Positions 27,359 to 36,004 are shown, numbered from the stretch's first letter. The stretch: 64,000 bases of DNA from Flaviramulus_B aquimarinus (GCF_039543205.1 NZ_BAABJH010000002.1:310001-374000); one strand, 5' to 3'. Program-made: numbers and translations. Notes: generated from the sequence alone by a model not told the origin.

Positions 27359-28813
27359 ATGCTTAAACAATATCTACAATTCAAATTATCACAAAAACTG
27401 TCGCCACAGCAAATTCAATTAATGAAATTGATACAGCTTCCTACACAAGCTTTTGAACAGCGTTTAAAGCAAGAGTTAGAAGAAAATCCAGCACTGGAAG
27501 GCGGCAAAGAAGAACATGATTTAGATTCTGATTTTGATAATTCTAATGATGATTTTGATGATAGCGAGTCTATAGGAAATGATGAAATTAATGTTGATGA
27601 GTATTTGAGTGATGATGAAATCCCAGATTACCGCACACAAGCTAATAACTACAGTAGTGATGATGAAGAAAAAACCATGCCTTATGCCGCAGGAACATCG
27701 TTTACACAACATTTAATAAATCAATTAAATACCTATAGGTTATCTGATGATGAACGGAGTATTGCTGAATTCTTAGTTGGTAGTGTTGATGAGAGCGGAT
27801 ACATTCGTAGAGAGTTAAGCGATATTATGGATGATTTGGCGTTCACGCAAAATGTTTATACCACTGAAGAACACATTCAAAACGTTTTAAACATTGTACA
27901 TCAATTAGACCCTGCAGGGGTTGGGGCGCGACATTTACAAGAATGCCTCAGCATTCAATTACACCGAAAAAACAAAACTTCAGCTACCGAATTAGCCATT
28001 GATATTATTGATAATGCTTTTGATCAATTTACCAAAAAGCATTACAAAAAACTACTTCAAAAATTTGATGTTTCTGAAATACAGCTAAAAGATGCCATTC
28101 ATGAAGTTGAGCGTTTAAATCCAAAACCTGGAGGTTCTTATGCTGGAAACAATAGAATTGTTGAGCATGTAGTTCCAGATTTTGCCATTAAAATTGTTGA
28201 TGGCGAATTAGAATTAACCCTTAACGGAAGGAACGCACCAGAACTCCATGTGTCTAGAGAGTACAATAACATGCTTAAAGGCTATAAAGATGCTAAAGAC
28301 AAATCAAAATCACAGAAAGATGCGGTTATCTTTATCAAACAAAAACTAGATGCAGCCAAGTGGTTTATAGAAGCCATTAAGCAACGCCAGCAAACCTTGT
28401 TTGTAACCATGAGTGCTATTATGCATTACCAAAGTGAGTATTTTTTAACAGGTGATGAGCGTAATTTAAAACCCATGATTCTTAAAGATATTGCAGATGA
28501 AATTTCCATGGACGTTTCTACGGTATCCAGAGTAGCAAATAGCAAATATGTCGATACCCCTTACGGTACTAAATTGATAAAAGAATTCTTTTCAGAATCG
28601 ATGAAAAATGACCAAGGAGAAGATGTTTCCACTAGAGAAATAAAGAAAATCCTAGAAACTGTTATCGAAGAAGAAAACAAAAAAAAGCCTTTAACCGATG
28701 AAACATTAGCTGGTATTTTAAAAGAAAAAGGTTACCCAATTGCCAGACGTACAGTAGCTAAATATAGAGAGCAATTGGATATTCCTGTAGCTAGATTACG
28801 TAAAAAGATATAA
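27359..28813 (+). CDS. rpoN: RNA polymerase sigma-54 factor
   Basis: Alternative sigma factor that needs AAA+ activators. The 484 residues show the full order: Gln-rich region I (QFKLSQKLSPQQIQLMKLIQLP, then ELEENPALE), very acidic region II (about 55-110), core-binding region and C-terminal DNA-binding domain ending in the RpoN box ARRTVAKYREQL and a basic tail. No sigma-54 activator gene is present in this window. The start is the first ATG after a complete housekeeping promoter. The next gene overlaps its stop by one base. Confidence 0.97.
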   Translation: MLKQYLQFKLSQKLSPQQIQLMKLIQLPTQAFEQRLKQELEENPALEGGKEEHDLDSDFDNSNDDFDDSESIGNDEINVDEYLSDDEIPDYRTQANNYSSDDEEKTMPYAAGTSFTQHLINQLNTYRLSDDERSIAEFLVGSVDESGYIRRELSDIMDDLAFTQNVYTTEEHIQNVLNIVHQLDPAGVGARHLQECLSIQLHRKNKTSATELAIDIIDNAFDQFTKKHYKKLLQKFDVSEIQLKDAIHEVERLNPKPGGSYAGNNRIVEHVVPDFAIKIVDGELELTLNGRNAPELHVSREYNNMLKGYKDAKDKSKSQKDAVIFIKQKLDAAKWFIEAIKQRQQTLFVTMSAIMHYQSEYFLTGDERNLKPMILKDIADEISMDVSTVSRVANSKYVDTPYGTKLIKEFFSESMKNDQGEDVSTREIKKILETVIEEENKKKPLTDETLAGILKEKGYPIARRTVAKYREQLDIPVARLRKKI

Positions 28814-29418
28814 TGGATAAACTATTAAAAAGTTTCTCGTTTATTTTTCATCCGTTATTAATGCCCCTTTTTGGCGTTGTTTTTTACTTTTCAAAATCGC
28901 CAAGATATATAGGTACGGACGTTATTCAGGCAAAATTAGTATCGCTGTTTATACTCACAGTTTTACTACCTATTCTACTTTATTTTTTATTAAAAACTCT
29001 AGGCAAGGTTCAATCTATAAACCTTAACTCCGCTAAAGAACGAATTTACCCATTATCACTAAACTGTATTGTTATCTTATTGGTATTAAAACGTATAATA
29101 ACACCCACTCACAGTCTTGAACTTTATTTTTTCTTTGTTGGTATACTTATTTCTAACTTATCATGTTTAGTGCTTGCCATTCTAAAATTTAAAGCCAGTA
29201 TACACATGATAGCAGTTTCTGGAGTATTTATGTTTTTTGTAGCATTAAGCATTCATTATAGTATAAACATAAATGGTACGCTTGCTTTAATGGCCATTAT
29301 AATTGGTGCTGTAGCAACTTCTAGACTGCATTTAAAAGCCCACACCAATAAAGAGCTTGTTATGGGTTTTTTTGTTGGGCAAATTCCACAATTGATATTA
29401 GTGAGTTATTGGTTGTAG
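28813..29418 (+). CDS. PAP2-like membrane protein
   Basis: A 201-residue protein with about six membrane spans. Conserved polar stretches between spans, NSAKERIYPL near residue 75, KFKASIHMIAVSG near 125 and ATSRLHLKAHTNKELVMGFFVG near 170-190, sit where PAP2 phosphatases carry KxxxxxxRP, PSGH and SRxxxxxH. The first two are degenerate, so it is related to the PAP2 fold but perhaps not active. Its ATG overlaps the rpoN stop (ATAATG), so translation is coupled to rpoN. A functional link to sigma-54 is not implied. Confidence 0.6.
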   Translation: MDKLLKSFSFIFHPLLMPLFGVVFYFSKSPRYIGTDVIQAKLVSLFILTVLLPILLYFLLKTLGKVQSINLNSAKERIYPLSLNCIVILLVLKRIITPTHSLELYFFFVGILISNLSCLVLAILKFKASIHMIAVSGVFMFFVALSIHYSININGTLALMAIIIGAVATSRLHLKAHTNKELVMGFFVGQIPQLILVSYWL

Positions 29419-29494
29419 TAACTTGATTTACCTATATCTTTTTTCTTTTTTTCTCTCAATTTTAGTGGGTATACCTTAGGTGCCATTCAGAAGG

Positions 29495-29516
29495 AGTCCT
29501 GATAGCTATCGGGACT
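29495..29516. repeat. 22-bp near-palindrome
   Basis: AGTCC-TGATAGCTATCG-GGACT is a palindrome apart from one mismatched pair and lies between two converging genes. GATAGCTATC-centred palindromes of this kind recur in flavobacterial intergenic regions in my recollection; only one copy is seen in this window. Confidence 0.5.
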
Positions 29517-29560
29517 AGATTTAAGTTAAAAATCAATCCTTATTTATGCCAAAACTTACA

Positions 29561-30250
29561 CTATAGCATATAAAACATTAATCCAATCTTAATAGCATTC
29601 ATATCTATATCTGCTCCATTAAGTTGAGCGTCTTTAGAAAAAATAGGATTTAGGGCATAATAAAAATAAATATTCCACGTATTATAACCAGCACTTAAGG
29701 TTAAGCCATACTGAAAACTGTTAAAATCATCATTTTTATTGTATTTAAAACGTCCTAAGTCACCATTATACTTCGAGCCTTGTGCTAACACATAGCCAAA
29801 TTTAAACCCTGTATAAATACGCCAAAAACTATAATCTGTAGGTGTTGATGTTCTCCATCTAAATTCAATCGGAACTTCAATTAAATAATTAGAAAATTTA
29901 TTTTTAGTATAGGTGTTGCTATCTTCTAGAATACTGTAAGTAAACTTACCCATATTATCTTTGTTTACTAATAGGTTTTGATTAAATGAATTTGCAGAAA
30001 ATCCCAGACCAATACCAACAGCCACATTCCTTGATTTATTAATAGGCATATCTTTTATAAAACCTATTTGAAAACCTAATGAAAATCCGCTTTGACTCAA
30101 TTTTTCAGGCATCATACCTAGTAAGTTATAAGTTACTCCTGCATAAAATTGGTCTTCTTTATAAAGAGAGTCTATGTCTTTGCTTACTTTATTTTCTTGT
30201 GCAAAGACACAAGTCATTGCAAATAAAAAAAATATAAAAGCATATTTCAT
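29561..30250 (-). CDS. PorT-family-like outer-membrane beta-barrel protein
   Basis: With the start at 30250 the protein has 229 residues and a signal peptide (MKYAFIFFLFAMTCVFAQ). It continues with DSLYKEDQFYAGVTYNLLG and alternating amphipathic strands such as FSLGFQIGFIKDMPI and VAVGIGLGFS, ending in a hydrophobic strand with aromatic residues, typical of the outer-membrane beta-barrel domain grouped with PorT. The upstream in-frame Met at 30280 would place ten residues before the signal peptide and is not favoured. It is the last gene after the ExbB/ExbD set, separated by a terminator-like hairpin, so it may be transcribed by read-through or separately. A role in type IX secretion is not supported by context. 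Confidence 0.75.
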   Translation of the reverse strand: MKYAFIFFLFAMTCVFAQENKVSKDIDSLYKEDQFYAGVTYNLLGMMPEKLSQSGFSLGFQIGFIKDMPINKSRNVAVGIGLGFSANSFNQNLLVNKDNMGKFTYSILEDSNTYTKNKFSNYLIEVPIEFRWRTSTPTDYSFWRIYTGFKFGYVLAQGSKYNGDLGRFKYNKNDDFNSFQYGLTLSAGYNTWNIYFYYALNPIFSKDAQLNGADIDMNAIKIGLMFYML

Positions 30251-30274
30251 TACTAAAGTATTAAAGCTATTAAA

Positions 30275-30307
30275 AACCAAAAGGCGCTTTGATATATCAA
30301 AACGCCT
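30275..30307 (-). terminator. Hairpin after the second exbD
   Basis: On the minus strand AGGCG-T-TTTGAT pairs with ATCAAA-G-CGCCT and is followed by TTTTGG and a further T run. It ends the ExbB/ExbD transcript or reduces read-through into the barrel-protein gene. Confidence 0.7.
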
Positions 30308-30330
30308 CTTTATAAAATTAAGAATTTAAA

Positions 30331-30807
30331 TTAATCTCTTCCAAAAACACTACCTTTTTTGGTCGTATAGTTTATTTTAAGCGCATTGACTTTACGCAAT
30401 TCTTGTTTAATATCACCAATTAGGCCCATATTAGCATCACTGTCTACTTTTAGTGCAGTTGTTAAAAATGGAATTAATTCTTCTCGTTTTGATGCGCGCT
30501 CTGCGGCTATAAAAGAAGCAATTTCTTTTACATCTGCAAATTTATCATTTAACTGTATTTTTGCTTCTGTACCGTATTGCTTATAATTTGCACTTGGTTT
30601 ACCGGCATATATGTACATAACCAAATCCTTTTTATCAAGTTTTTCCACTTGATCTGCAAATGGCAAGTTATTCTCAATCATTAAGGTGTTTTGCCTCATA
30701 ACTGTGGCTACCATAAAAAAGAATAACAACATAAATACAATATCAGGTAAGGATGCCGTATTAACCGCTGGCATATCACCACTTTTTTTCTTTTTAAATT
30801 TAGACAT
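30331..30807 (-). CDS. ExbD/TolR-type biopolymer transport protein (second copy)
   Basis: A 158-residue inner-membrane protein: short basic N-terminus (KFKKKKSGD), a single span starting with the conserved Asp (SLPDIVFMLLFFFMVATV, about 19-38) and a periplasmic domain. The Asp in the span is the proton-pathway residue of ExbD/TolR. It is the fourth gene in exbB-orf-exbD-exbD, 16 nt after the first exbD. Two different ExbD paralogues beside one ExbB is a common Bacteroidota arrangement that energises TonB-dependent uptake or a similar envelope process. Confidence 0.92.
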   Translation of the reverse strand: MSKFKKKKSGDMPAVNTASLPDIVFMLLFFFMVATVMRQNTLMIENNLPFADQVEKLDKKDLVMYIYAGKPSANYKQYGTEAKIQLNDKFADVKEIASFIAAERASKREELIPFLTTALKVDSDANMGLIGDIKQELRKVNALKINYTTKKGSVFGRD

Positions 30808-30823
30808 ATTTATGAATGTTAAA

Positions 30824-31414
30824 TTATTTTTGTACTTCAGAAAGCTTTTGAGGATACTCCGTTTTTATTTGATCTATCTTCTCTTTTAACTTCTCTTTAT
30901 TTCCTGGCCAGTTTACATCTTTATAATTAGCTTCCATATCTGAAAAAGATTTGCCATATAAAGCTTGAGCTCTTGTATTTCTCAACTCATTATACGCAGC
31001 TACTAATTCATTTTGTACAGCAATATATGTTTTGTAAGATGTCTCTCTATCATTTGCTAAAGATATAATGGCTTTATCTGGATTATCTGATGATGTTGGG
31101 TCTTTCTGACCTCTACAGTAATCACAAGACTTATCGCCTCCATTATCTAAAAATGCAACGGCTGCTTGTCGTAAATCCTTAAGTTCCATCTGTTCATCTT
31201 CTACTAAAAGTTGATCATTTTTATTTAACAAAACGGTAAAGATGTTTTTTTGTTTAATAATTACATCTTCTTCCGACTCTTCCATAGGCGGAAGTTTACG
31301 GTTAATTCCCGAATCTGTCTCAATAGTAGTTGTTACTAAGAAAAATATAAGTAATAGGAACGCAATATCGGCCATGGAGCCTGCATTTACTTCTGGTGCT
31401 GCTCTTTTTGCCAT
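30824..31414 (-). CDS. ExbD/TolR-type biopolymer transport protein (first copy)
   Basis: A 196-residue protein with the ExbD pattern: N-terminal RAAPEVNAGSMADIAFLLLIFFLVTT with the membrane Asp near residue 16, then a periplasmic part longer than usual, containing a CDYC pair and a Lys/Asp-rich helical tail. It starts 3 nt after the small membrane protein gene and precedes the second exbD. It probably forms heteromeric channels with the ExbB-like protein. Confidence 0.92.
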   Translation of the reverse strand: MAKRAAPEVNAGSMADIAFLLLIFFLVTTTIETDSGINRKLPPMEESEEDVIIKQKNIFTVLLNKNDQLLVEDEQMELKDLRQAAVAFLDNGGDKSCDYCRGQKDPTSSDNPDKAIISLANDRETSYKTYIAVQNELVAAYNELRNTRAQALYGKSFSDMEANYKDVNWPGNKEKLKEKIDQIKTEYPQKLSEVQK

Positions 31415-31417
31415 AAT

Positions 31418-31849
31418 TTATTTATTAAAGATTTTTTTTACTCCGCCTAATAACATAGAGCCTATGGCTAAAATAGCTAGTGCATAAAATGCATACAATC
31501 CTGCTCCTACGACTTTAGATGTTCCTTCATCAACATCTAAACCTTTATCTGTAAAAGGTTTTAAGTCTAGATCTGTTCCAGACGAAATTGCATAGGATAA
31601 AAACAATACTGCAACAAACGCTCCAACAGTAATTAAAGTCTTTTTAATATCTCCAGCAAATAGCCCTTTTAGAACAAATATCACAACCAATGCTAATACG
31701 ATTCCAAGTACTGCATATGTAACATATAACATGTTACCACTCATACCCAGAGCTGTTTCATCGTCACCTGCCATAATAAGAAGTGCAAAAACAGCACCTA
31801 GCAAAGCAAGCACTAGTGCTACTATTTTTAAAATTTTATGTAAACCCAT
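31418..31849 (-). CDS. Small four-span membrane protein in the ExbB/ExbD operon
   Basis: A 143-residue protein with four predicted spans (about 5-27, 38-60, 70-88, 113-136) and a loop DLDLKPFTDKGLDVDEGTSKVVG. I recognise no named domain. It sits between exbB (19 nt upstream) and the first exbD (3 nt downstream), so it is very likely cotranslated and part of, or an accessory to, the energiser complex. Confidence 0.85.
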   Translation of the reverse strand: MGLHKILKIVALVLALLGAVFALLIMAGDDETALGMSGNMLYVTYAVLGIVLALVVIFVLKGLFAGDIKKTLITVGAFVAVLFLSYAISSGTDLDLKPFTDKGLDVDEGTSKVVGAGLYAFYALAILAIGSMLLGGVKKIFNK

Positions 31850-31868
31850 TTTTTTAGTTTTTAAATTA

Positions 31869-32642
31869 TTACTTTTTATTTCTAATCAATAGATCCATTA
31901 ACGTGATAGAAGCATCTTCCATATCGTTAACAATACTATCAATTTTAGCAATAATGTAATTGTAAAAAATTTGAAGAATAATAGCCACTACTAAACCAAA
32001 TACAGTTGTTAAAAGTGCGACTTTAATACCACCTGCTACAAGTGATGGTTGCATATCTCCAGCAGCTTCAATTTTATCAAAGGCTTGAATCATACCAATT
32101 ACCGTACCCATGAAACCAAGCATTGGTGCTAGAGCGATAAATAATGAAATCCAAGATACGTTTTTTTCTAACTGTCCCATTTGAACACCACCATAAGCTA
32201 CTACAGCTTTCTCAGCAGCCTCAAGGCCTTCGTCTGTTCTATCTAAACCTTGATAATAAATAGAAGCAATTGGTCCTTTTGTATTTCTACAAACTTCTTT
32301 TGCAGCTTCAACACCGCCAGAAGATAGAGCATCTTCAACATCTTGTGTTAATTTTTTTGTGTTTGTTGTAGATAGGTTTAAAAAGATAATTCTTTCTATA
32401 GCAATTGCTAACCCTAGAATTAAACATAATAATACAATACCCATAAATCCAGCGCCACCTTCAATAAAACGCTTTTTCAATTCTTGATGAAATCCAAGAG
32501 GCTCGTCAGCTGGTGCTGCATCATCTTGTGTCATAGTTGCTACTGTTGTTACAGCTGTACTAGTGTTTGCAATTGTAGTTGCATTAGCAGTTCCGAATGC
32601 CATCATTCCTGTTATGGCAAGGATAGAAAATAATCTTTTCAT
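31869..32642 (-). CDS. MotA/TolQ/ExbB-type proton channel protein
   Basis: With the ATG at 32642 the protein has 257 residues. A signal-like N-terminus (MKRLFSILAITGMMAFGTANA) and a short linker precede a first span (FMGIVLLCLILGLAIAIERIIFL), a cytoplasmic loop, and two C-terminal spans (ISLFIALAPMLGFMGTVIGMIQAF; GIKVALLTTVFGLVVAIILQIFY), the ExbB/TolQ core. The frame is open to 32696, but those extra residues would hide the signal peptide. First gene of the energiser operon; a TATCTTTA -7-like box lies at 32675-32682. Confidence 0.92.
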   Translation of the reverse strand: MKRLFSILAITGMMAFGTANATTIANTSTAVTTVATMTQDDAAPADEPLGFHQELKKRFIEGGAGFMGIVLLCLILGLAIAIERIIFLNLSTTNTKKLTQDVEDALSSGGVEAAKEVCRNTKGPIASIYYQGLDRTDEGLEAAEKAVVAYGGVQMGQLEKNVSWISLFIALAPMLGFMGTVIGMIQAFDKIEAAGDMQPSLVAGGIKVALLTTVFGLVVAIILQIFYNYIIAKIDSIVNDMEDASITLMDLLIRNKK

Positions 32643-32716
32643 GTTCTCGATCTTAATTTTATTAGTTAAAGTGTTAAAGATATAAAAAAAAAGCAATTAA
32701 AAAATAAAAATATGAG

Positions 32717-32804
32717 CAGAGAGGAAGGGATTCGAACCCTCGATACCCTTTTGAGGTATACACACTTTCCAGGCGTGCGCCTTCGACCACTCGGCCACCT
32801 CTCT
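32717..32804 (-). tRNA. tRNA-Ser (anticodon GGA)
   Basis: The minus strand folds with acceptor AGAGAGG/CCTCTCT, a D arm, anticodon loop CTGGAAA (anticodon GGA), a long variable arm (TATACC...GGGTAT) and T arm GAGGG-TTCGAAT-CCCTT. The long variable arm is diagnostic of class II tRNAs such as Ser. Discriminator G; no encoded CCA. Confidence 0.95.
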
Positions 32805-32879
32805 TTATTTTAGTAACTTTTTTAATAGGGGCTCAAATAACAAAAAAAACTTTGAACGCTGAAATTTTATCAGTTAATT

Positions 32880-33911
32880 TTAAGTCATCTCCCCTCTTAA
32901 AGATGTTTGATAATTGGTTTTGAACTCTTTAGAAGACATATTTAGCCCTAGCATATACATTAATTTACTAATTGCAGATTCTGTAGTTAAATCTTTTCCT
33001 GAAATGACTCCTATTTTTTTCAACATACTACTCGTTTCATAATGCCCCATGATAACGCTTCCTCCTGAACACTGAGTAATATTTATAATGTAAATGCCTT
33101 TTAAAATCTTTTCTTTTAGCATATCAATAAACCAAGTTTCTGTAGTGCAGTTTCCTGCTCCAAACGTTTCAATAATGACCCCTTTTAAATTTGGTGTATT
33201 AAATATGTTTTGTAATAGTGTTTTTGTAATACCAGGAAACATCTTAATAAGTGCTATATTTTCATCTAACATTTTATGGACAACTAATTTTTTTCTTCCG
33301 TTTGGCTTAAATAAATATTCATTATTAATTTTCAAATACACACCAGATTCAGCTAAATCAGGATAATTTAAAGATGCAAAGGCTTGAAAATGCTCTGCAT
33401 TTATTTTTGTCGTTCTATTAGCCCTATATAGTTTGTATTCAAAATACAAACAAACTTCTTTAATCGTAGGTTTCCCTTTATGCTGCAAAGAAGCCACTTG
33501 AATGGATGTTATTAAATTTTCTTTTGCATCGGTTCGTAAATCTCCAATAGGCAACTGGGACCCTGTAAAGACCACTGGCTTTGCTAAATTTTCTAACATA
33601 AAACTTAATGCTGAAGCTGTATAACTCATCGTGTCACTACCATGAAGCACAACAAAACCATCAAAGACTTGGTAATTATTTTCAATAATTTCAGCTATTT
33701 GAATCCAATATTTTGGATTCATATTACTCGAATCTATAGGATCTTTAAAAGACACTGTATCGATATTACAATCTAAAAGCTTTAATTCTGGAATACGAAC
33801 AAGAAGGTTTTCAAAATCAAAGGATTTTAACGCTCCCGTATCCGCATCTTTTACCATACCAATAGTACCACCTGTATATATAAGTAATATGTTTGGCTTA
33901 GATTTAGTCAT
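32880..33911 (-). CDS. ansA: Type I L-asparaginase
   Basis: Cytoplasmic hydrolase of asparagine to aspartate and ammonia, 343 residues. Catalytic elements: LLIYTGGTIGMV (nucleophile Thr in TGGTIG), DSSNMNP, VVLHGSDTMSYTASALSF (second Thr with Asp) and GSQLPIGDLRTDAKENL. No signal peptide, which fits type I. It lies 3 nt downstream of tatD in the same transcript. Confidence 0.94.
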   Translation of the reverse strand: MTKSKPNILLIYTGGTIGMVKDADTGALKSFDFENLLVRIPELKLLDCNIDTVSFKDPIDSSNMNPKYWIQIAEIIENNYQVFDGFVVLHGSDTMSYTASALSFMLENLAKPVVFTGSQLPIGDLRTDAKENLITSIQVASLQHKGKPTIKEVCLYFEYKLYRANRTTKINAEHFQAFASLNYPDLAESGVYLKINNEYLFKPNGRKKLVVHKMLDENIALIKMFPGITKTLLQNIFNTPNLKGVIIETFGAGNCTTETWFIDMLKEKILKGIYIINITQCSGGSVIMGHYETSSMLKKIGVISGKDLTTESAISKLMYMLGLNMSSKEFKTNYQTSLRGEMT

Positions 33912-33914
33912 ACT

Positions 33915-34682
33915 TTAAATTTTAAAAATGTTTTTAGAATTTTGAGTTGTAATTTCTGCAATTTTATCTAAAGGCACATTATATATTTGTGATAGTTTTT
34001 CCAATACTTTTATGATATAAGCACTTTCGTTTCGTTTGCCTCTATATGGGACTGGCGACAAATATGGCGAATCCGTTTCTAACACAATATGTTTTAAATG
34101 TATTTGATTTAAAAACTGATCAATTTTTCCATTTTTAAAAGTTGCCACGCCACCTATTCCTAATTTCATATTATAGGATATAGCCTGCTGTGCTTGCTCT
34201 AAAGTTCCTGTAAAACAATGGAAAATACCAAATAAATCATCACTTTTTTCGTTTTCTAAAACTTCAAAAATGGCATCAAATGCCGCTCTGCAATGAATAA
34301 CTATGGGTAATTTGTATTGTTTTGCTAGTTGTATTTGGTATTTGAATGCTTCTTTTTGAATCTCTAAAGTAGATGTATCCCAATATAAATCGATACCTAT
34401 TTCGCCAACAGCATAAAAATTTCGCTTTGCGAGCTGCTCTTCAACATGGCTTAATTCGGCTTTATAGTTTTCTTTTACATGGGTTGGGTGTAAGCCCATC
34501 ATTAAAAAAACATGTTTTGGGAAATCTTTTTCCAGTTGATACATAGACGCCGTGTATGTGGAATCTATAGCCGGTATAAAAAACCTTGAAACGCCTTGTC
34601 TTATAGCCCGATTAATCATTTCCGTTCTATCTGCGTCAAAAGCCTCACTATACAAGTGGGTGTGGGTGTCTGTGATAATCAC
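33915..34682 (-). CDS. TatD family metal-dependent DNase
   Basis: A 255-residue TIM-barrel metallohydrolase. Metal ligands are visible in ITDTHTHLY (H-x-H), VGEIGIDLYWD (Glu), PIVIHCR (His), GIFHCFTGT (His) and LETDSPYLSPVPYRGKRNE (Asp and the family tail). TatD proteins are 3'-5' exonucleases in DNA repair or degradation. It is the first gene of a two-gene unit with ansA and diverges from the aspartyl protease-like gene. Confidence 0.94.
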   Translation of the reverse strand: MIITDTHTHLYSEAFDADRTEMINRAIRQGVSRFFIPAIDSTYTASMYQLEKDFPKHVFLMMGLHPTHVKENYKAELSHVEEQLAKRNFYAVGEIGIDLYWDTSTLEIQKEAFKYQIQLAKQYKLPIVIHCRAAFDAIFEVLENEKSDDLFGIFHCFTGTLEQAQQAISYNMKLGIGGVATFKNGKIDQFLNQIHLKHIVLETDSPYLSPVPYRGKRNESAYIIKVLEKLSQIYNVPLDKIAEITTQNSKNIFKI

Positions 34683-34734
34683 CTGCTAAAGTTTTAAAGT
34701 GTTTATTCTGTAAAAATAATTGTTTTTACATGAT

Positions 34735-34742
34735 TATATTTG
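34735..34742 (+). promoter_or_regulatory. -7 box of the retropepsin-like gene
   Basis: TATATTTG matches TAnnTTTG, 15 nt before the ATG at 34758. A TTG at 34740 that would lengthen the ORF overlaps this box. Confidence 0.45.
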
Positions 34743-34757
34743 TTTAAAATTAATTTG

Positions 34758-35198
34758 ATGGAAACATTGCAAGAATTTCTTCTTAATAAAGGGTATACTA
34801 AAATAAAATTGCATCTTACTAAAACAAACCATTTTGAAATTAAAGTGCAGATAAATGGTGAAAAAGGGCGATTTATTCTAGATACTGGGGCATCTAGTTC
34901 TTGTGTTGATTTTGAATCTATTGACAGGTTTAAGTTAAAGGCTAAAGACTCTATGATAAAAGCTGCTGGAGCGGGCGCCACAGATATGAAAACTATGATG
35001 TCTAAAAAAAATAAAGTTAAAATTGGAAAGTGGTCCAATAACAAAGTCGCTTTAGTCTTATTTAACTTCACTCATGTTAATACTGCACTTATAAACCATA
35101 ATTCCAAACCTGTTGATGGTATTATTGGTGCTGATATTTTAAAAAAAGGTAAAGGGGTTATAGATTATCAAAAGAAATATCTATATTTAAAATTATAA
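34758..35198 (+). CDS. Retropepsin-like aspartyl protease family protein
   Basis: With the ATG at 34758 the protein has 146 residues. It contains GRFILDTGASSSCVDFESID with the catalytic DTGAS triad and, near the C-terminus, VDGIIGADILKKGKGVIDY, the hydrophobic-Gly psi-loop pattern of clan AA proteases. One DTG per chain means a dimer would be needed for activity. No signal peptide. It stands 33 nt upstream of the response regulator gene, on the same strand. The target is unknown. Confidence 0.85.
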   Translation: METLQEFLLNKGYTKIKLHLTKTNHFEIKVQINGEKGRFILDTGASSSCVDFESIDRFKLKAKDSMIKAAGAGATDMKTMMSKKNKVKIGKWSNNKVALVLFNFTHVNTALINHNSKPVDGIIGADILKKGKGVIDYQKKYLYLKL

Positions 35199-35231
35199 AA
35201 ATTTATAGCAAATAACCTCCTCTTCATCTAA

Positions 35232-35861
35232 ATGAACACATCTATTGTAATAGCCGACGATCATCCACTTATGCTACGTGGCTTAACCGATTTTTTAACC
35301 TCTAAGGGTTTTAATATTATTGGTAGTGCTGAAGATGGGAATACAGCTTATAATCTTATTGTAAAATTAAAACCAGATATTGCTATTCTTGATATAAGAA
35401 TGCCTAATAAAACAGGATTAGAGATTGCCGAGGCTTGTAAAAAAAATGACTTATCAACAAAAATAATCCTTATTACTTTTGACAAAGAAGAAGACGTCTA
35501 TGAGGAAGCCTTAAAATTTGGTGTTTATGGATATATTTTAAAGGAATTTGCTGTTGAAGAAATTGAAACATGTATCCAGCATACTTTAATTGGAAAGCCT
35601 TATTTTAGTCAAGAAATAGCATCTTTCCTTAATCATAACAACAGTAAAAAACCAAAAACTTTAGAATTACTAACAAAATCTGAATTAAAAATAGTTAAGC
35701 TTATTTCTGAAAATAAAACAAGTCAGGATATTGCAGATGTGCTCTCTATTTCAGTACGAACTGTTGATAAACACCGAAGCAATATAGTCTCTAAATTAAG
35801 TTTAGACAATAAACCGACATCCCTTGCAGTTTGGTCAAACTCAAATAAAGATTTTCTATAA
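35232..35861 (+). CDS. NarL/FixJ-type response regulator (LuxR HTH)
   Basis: A 209-residue two-component regulator. The receiver domain (1-120) has the acidic pair in IVIADDHPLM, phospho-acceptor Asp 54 in ILDIRMPNKTG, and the Lys in GYILKEF. The C-terminal LuxR HTH (about 145-205) reads TKSELKIVKLISENKTSQDIADVLSISVRTVDKHRSNIVSKL. No histidine kinase lies in the window, so it is an orphan here. Its stop codon touches the first of two 24-bp near-palindromes placed at the -33 position of downstream -7-like boxes, making those sites likely targets of this protein (inference). Confidence 0.95.
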   Translation: MNTSIVIADDHPLMLRGLTDFLTSKGFNIIGSAEDGNTAYNLIVKLKPDIAILDIRMPNKTGLEIAEACKKNDLSTKIILITFDKEEDVYEEALKFGVYGYILKEFAVEEIETCIQHTLIGKPYFSQEIASFLNHNNSKKPKTLELLTKSELKIVKLISENKTSQDIADVLSISVRTVDKHRSNIVSKLSLDNKPTSLAVWSNSNKDFL

Positions 35862-35884
35862 AAATACGCAGTTCTACGTATTTT
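35861..35884. promoter_or_regulatory. 24-bp near-palindrome A (putative response-regulator operator)
   Basis: Half-sites AAAATACG and CGTATTTT flank a CAGTTCTA centre; 11 of the 12 symmetric positions outside the central pair rule are complementary except one mismatch. It begins at the last base of the response regulator stop and ends 19 nt before the -7-like TACCTTTA, so its right half occupies the -33 site. It is followed by extra Ts (T8 in all) and could also form a weak terminator for the regulator gene. Site B (36005-36028) is its exact reverse complement. Confidence 0.65.
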
Positions 35885-35903
35885 TTTTCAGTATAACAAA
35901 CTC

Positions 35904-35911
35904 TACCTTTA
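35904..35911 (+). promoter_or_regulatory. -7-like box of unit A
   Basis: TACCTTTA (TAnnTTTA, last base off consensus), 19 nt after palindrome A and 5 nt before the conserved GCTATTAATTA start region. The same arrangement recurs 144 bp further on. Confidence 0.5.
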
Positions 35912-35915
35912 CGGT

Positions 35916-35978
35916 GCTATTAATTAGTTCTTAGGGAGAATTAAAGAAAACTCTAAATTGTAATGATTTAGAGTTTTT
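35916..35978 (+). ncRNA. Putative small RNA or leader, unit A
   Basis: Predicted transcript of about 63 nt. It starts in GCTATTAATTA, has a purine-rich middle (TTAGGGAGAATTAAAG) and ends in an 11-bp hairpin, AAACTCTAAAT and ATTTAGAGTTT (35948-35976), with loop TGTAATG and a short T run. It is paralogous to unit B: same box, same start region, same loop. No open reading frame longer than Met-Ile-stop lies inside. The start is inferred from the box, not measured. Confidence 0.5.
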
Positions 35979-36004
35979 GCTTTTACAATCTTTAGCTTTA
36001 TATA

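Noticed and set aside
34703..35071. 122-residue minus-strand ORF opposite the retropepsin-like gene
   Set aside because: The plus frame has DTGAS and the psi-loop; the minus frame has no recognisable feature.
35861..35884. Palindrome A as only a terminator of the response regulator gene
   Set aside because: It does have a T tail, but the second copy has no gene in front of it and both keep exactly 19 nt to a -7-like box, so an operator role explains more. A double role remains possible.
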